Of a stretch of DNA of 64,000 bases, positions 63,186 to 64,000 are shown piece after piece (the stretch's first letter is position 1; every line of letters begins with the position of its first letter). Location of the stretch: contig NZ_JANFNG010000001.1 in assembly GCF_024436035.1 (NCBI RefSeq), positions 203,689 to 267,688 of the forward strand, written 5' to 3'. The notes beneath the pieces are model-generated. The model was not told where the DNA came from. It made no database searches and saw only the letters and a list, made by a program, of their open reading frames with translations. This stretch comes from Streptomyces humicola (lineage in GTDB: Bacteria; Actinomycetota; Actinomycetes; Streptomycetales; Streptomycetaceae). Both the position numbers and the translations under genes were made by a program.

Positions 63186-63860
63186 ATGACCCCTGCCCTG
63201 ACACCTGTCCCGACTGACCGATGCCGATCGCTCCCATCAGGCACGTGTGCACCGGGACGATCCGCTCAGGCGCGCGATGACGAGTCGACGACGGCACTGG
63301 CGCTCGCCGCACGCGACGGCGACCCCGACGCCGTCGAGCGCTTCGTCCGCGCCACCCGCCAGGACGTACGGCGCTACGTCGCGTACCTCAGCGCCGACCC
63401 GCAGGCCGCCGACGACCTGACCCAGGAGACATATCTGCGAGTACTGCGCAGCCTGCCCCGGTTCGAAGGCCGCTCCTCTGCCCGTACCTGGCTGCTGTCG
63501 ATCGCACGGCGGACGGTGATAGACCGCATCCGCTTCGCCGCAGCCCGGCCCCGCCTGTCCGATACGGCCGACTGGCAACTGGCCGCCGAACTCGCACAAC
63601 CCCGTGGACTGCCCGGCTTCGAGGAAGGCGTAGTGCTGGCCGAGCTGCTGGACGCGCTCCCCGACGAGCGCCGAGAGGCGTTCATCCTGACGGGCCTGCT
63701 CGGCCTGCCGTACGCGGAAGCCGCCGCCGCCACCGGATGTCCCGTCGGCACCGTACGCTCCCGGGTCGCCCGGGCCCGCATGTCACTGATCGACGCGATC
63801 GAGGCATCCGAACGGGAGAACAGCCGGGGGAGGGGCGCAGCAATCAAGCGCGCCGCCTGA
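63186..63860 (+). CDS. ECF RNA polymerase sigma factor, SigC-like
   Basis: A 224-residue sigma-70 family factor with region 2 (DVRRYVAYLSADPQAADDLT; SARTWLLSIARRTVIDRI) and region 4 (RREAFILTGLLGLPYAEAAA; CPVGTVRSRVARAR). From memory it is strikingly close to mycobacterial SigC along both regions. No anti-sigma gene follows, as in mycobacterial SigC. The ATG at 63186 adds about 30 residues before the conserved DDES start; a later GTG is possible. Confidence 0.88.
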   Translation: MTPALTPVPTDRCRSLPSGTCAPGRSAQARDDESTTALALAARDGDPDAVERFVRATRQDVRRYVAYLSADPQAADDLTQETYLRVLRSLPRFEGRSSARTWLLSIARRTVIDRIRFAAARPRLSDTADWQLAAELAQPRGLPGFEEGVVLAELLDALPDERREAFILTGLLGLPYAEAAAATGCPVGTVRSRVARARMSLIDAIEASERENSRGRGAAIKRAA

Positions 63861-63876
63861 CCGCGGGGTTGAAAGG

Positions 63877-63908
63877 GGGTAGGCCGGTGCTTCCGGGCCG
63901 GCCTACCC
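63877..63908 (+). terminator. Terminator after the sigma factor gene
   Basis: GGGTAGGCCGG / CCGGCCTACCC, a perfect 11-base stem with a 10-base loop, 17 bases past the stop codon. Confidence 0.8.
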
Positions 63909-64000
63909 AGCCGCCGGCACGCAATGCGCGAGGGTGCGAAGCCTTCCCAAGGGCGCCTGGACGGCGTACCGACTGCCTGACGCCCGGGGGCACGATCGTC

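Overview
The window is high-GC actinobacterial DNA. Two chaplin-type genes, many GTG/TTG starts with overlapping stop/start codons, a GH87-type secreted glucanase and broad catabolic capacity point to Streptomyces or a close relative (Streptomycetaceae/Catenulisporales). It reads like a chromosomal arm: accessory catabolic operons separated by gene remnants. No rRNA, tRNA or CRISPR array was seen.

Left part (1-13.8 kb). A ferredoxin reductase cut by the window edge leads into a coupled meta-cleavage operon (hydratase, acylating acetaldehyde dehydrogenase, 4-hydroxy-2-oxovalerate aldolase) that turns 2-hydroxypentadienoate into pyruvate and acetyl-CoA. Next come a secreted lytic transglycosylase, an adrenodoxin-type ferredoxin and an lprG/p55-like lipoprotein-efflux pair. 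An isobutyryl-CoA mutase fused to its G-protein chaperone (IcmF) follows, behind a perfect palindrome, and then etfB-etfA.

13.8-26 kb. After a decayed GlxA-type regulator lie two chaplin genes (one frameshifted) and an IS5-type transposase remnant. Then comes a likely alpha-glucan locus: a large secreted GH87-like alpha-1,3-glucanase, a LacI-family remnant, a sugar ABC transporter (binding protein plus two permeases) and a GH13 alpha-glucosidase.

26-42.2 kb. A chimeric acetoacetate-decarboxylase/CoA-transferase gene (frameshifted) is divergent from a MarR regulator. A large two-armed catabolic island follows. The minus arm has an aromatic amino acid lyase homologue with an altered MIO triad, two MFS transporters, an aldehyde dehydrogenase and an IclR regulator. 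The plus arm has a Fae-like protein, an enolase-superfamily dehydratase, an aldehyde dehydrogenase, a beta-hydroxyacid dehydrogenase and an iron alcohol dehydrogenase. A 20-bp palindrome lies between the arms. The substrate is unknown, and this is the best candidate for an undescribed pathway.

42.2-52.5 kb is a decay zone. An SDR, a flavodoxin-like reductase, a GH15 enzyme and a CHASE3-HAMP-GAF-SpoIIE phosphatase are intact. Between them are truncated pieces of an NTF2-like protein, a methyltransferase (with a 19-bp duplication), a LeuD-like protein, a ferredoxin reductase and an amidohydrolase.

52.5-64 kb. An unassigned cluster (MFS, GH88-like hydrolase, acyl-CoA dehydrogenase, double-domain CoA-transferase, CoA ligase) ends at a strong terminator. 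The last block is a metal ABC transporter (binding protein, permease, ATPase) divergent from a Met-rich membrane protein and a SigC-like ECF sigma factor, possibly a copper acquisition module.

All functional calls come from reading the translated sequence and remembered family features; no database search was possible.
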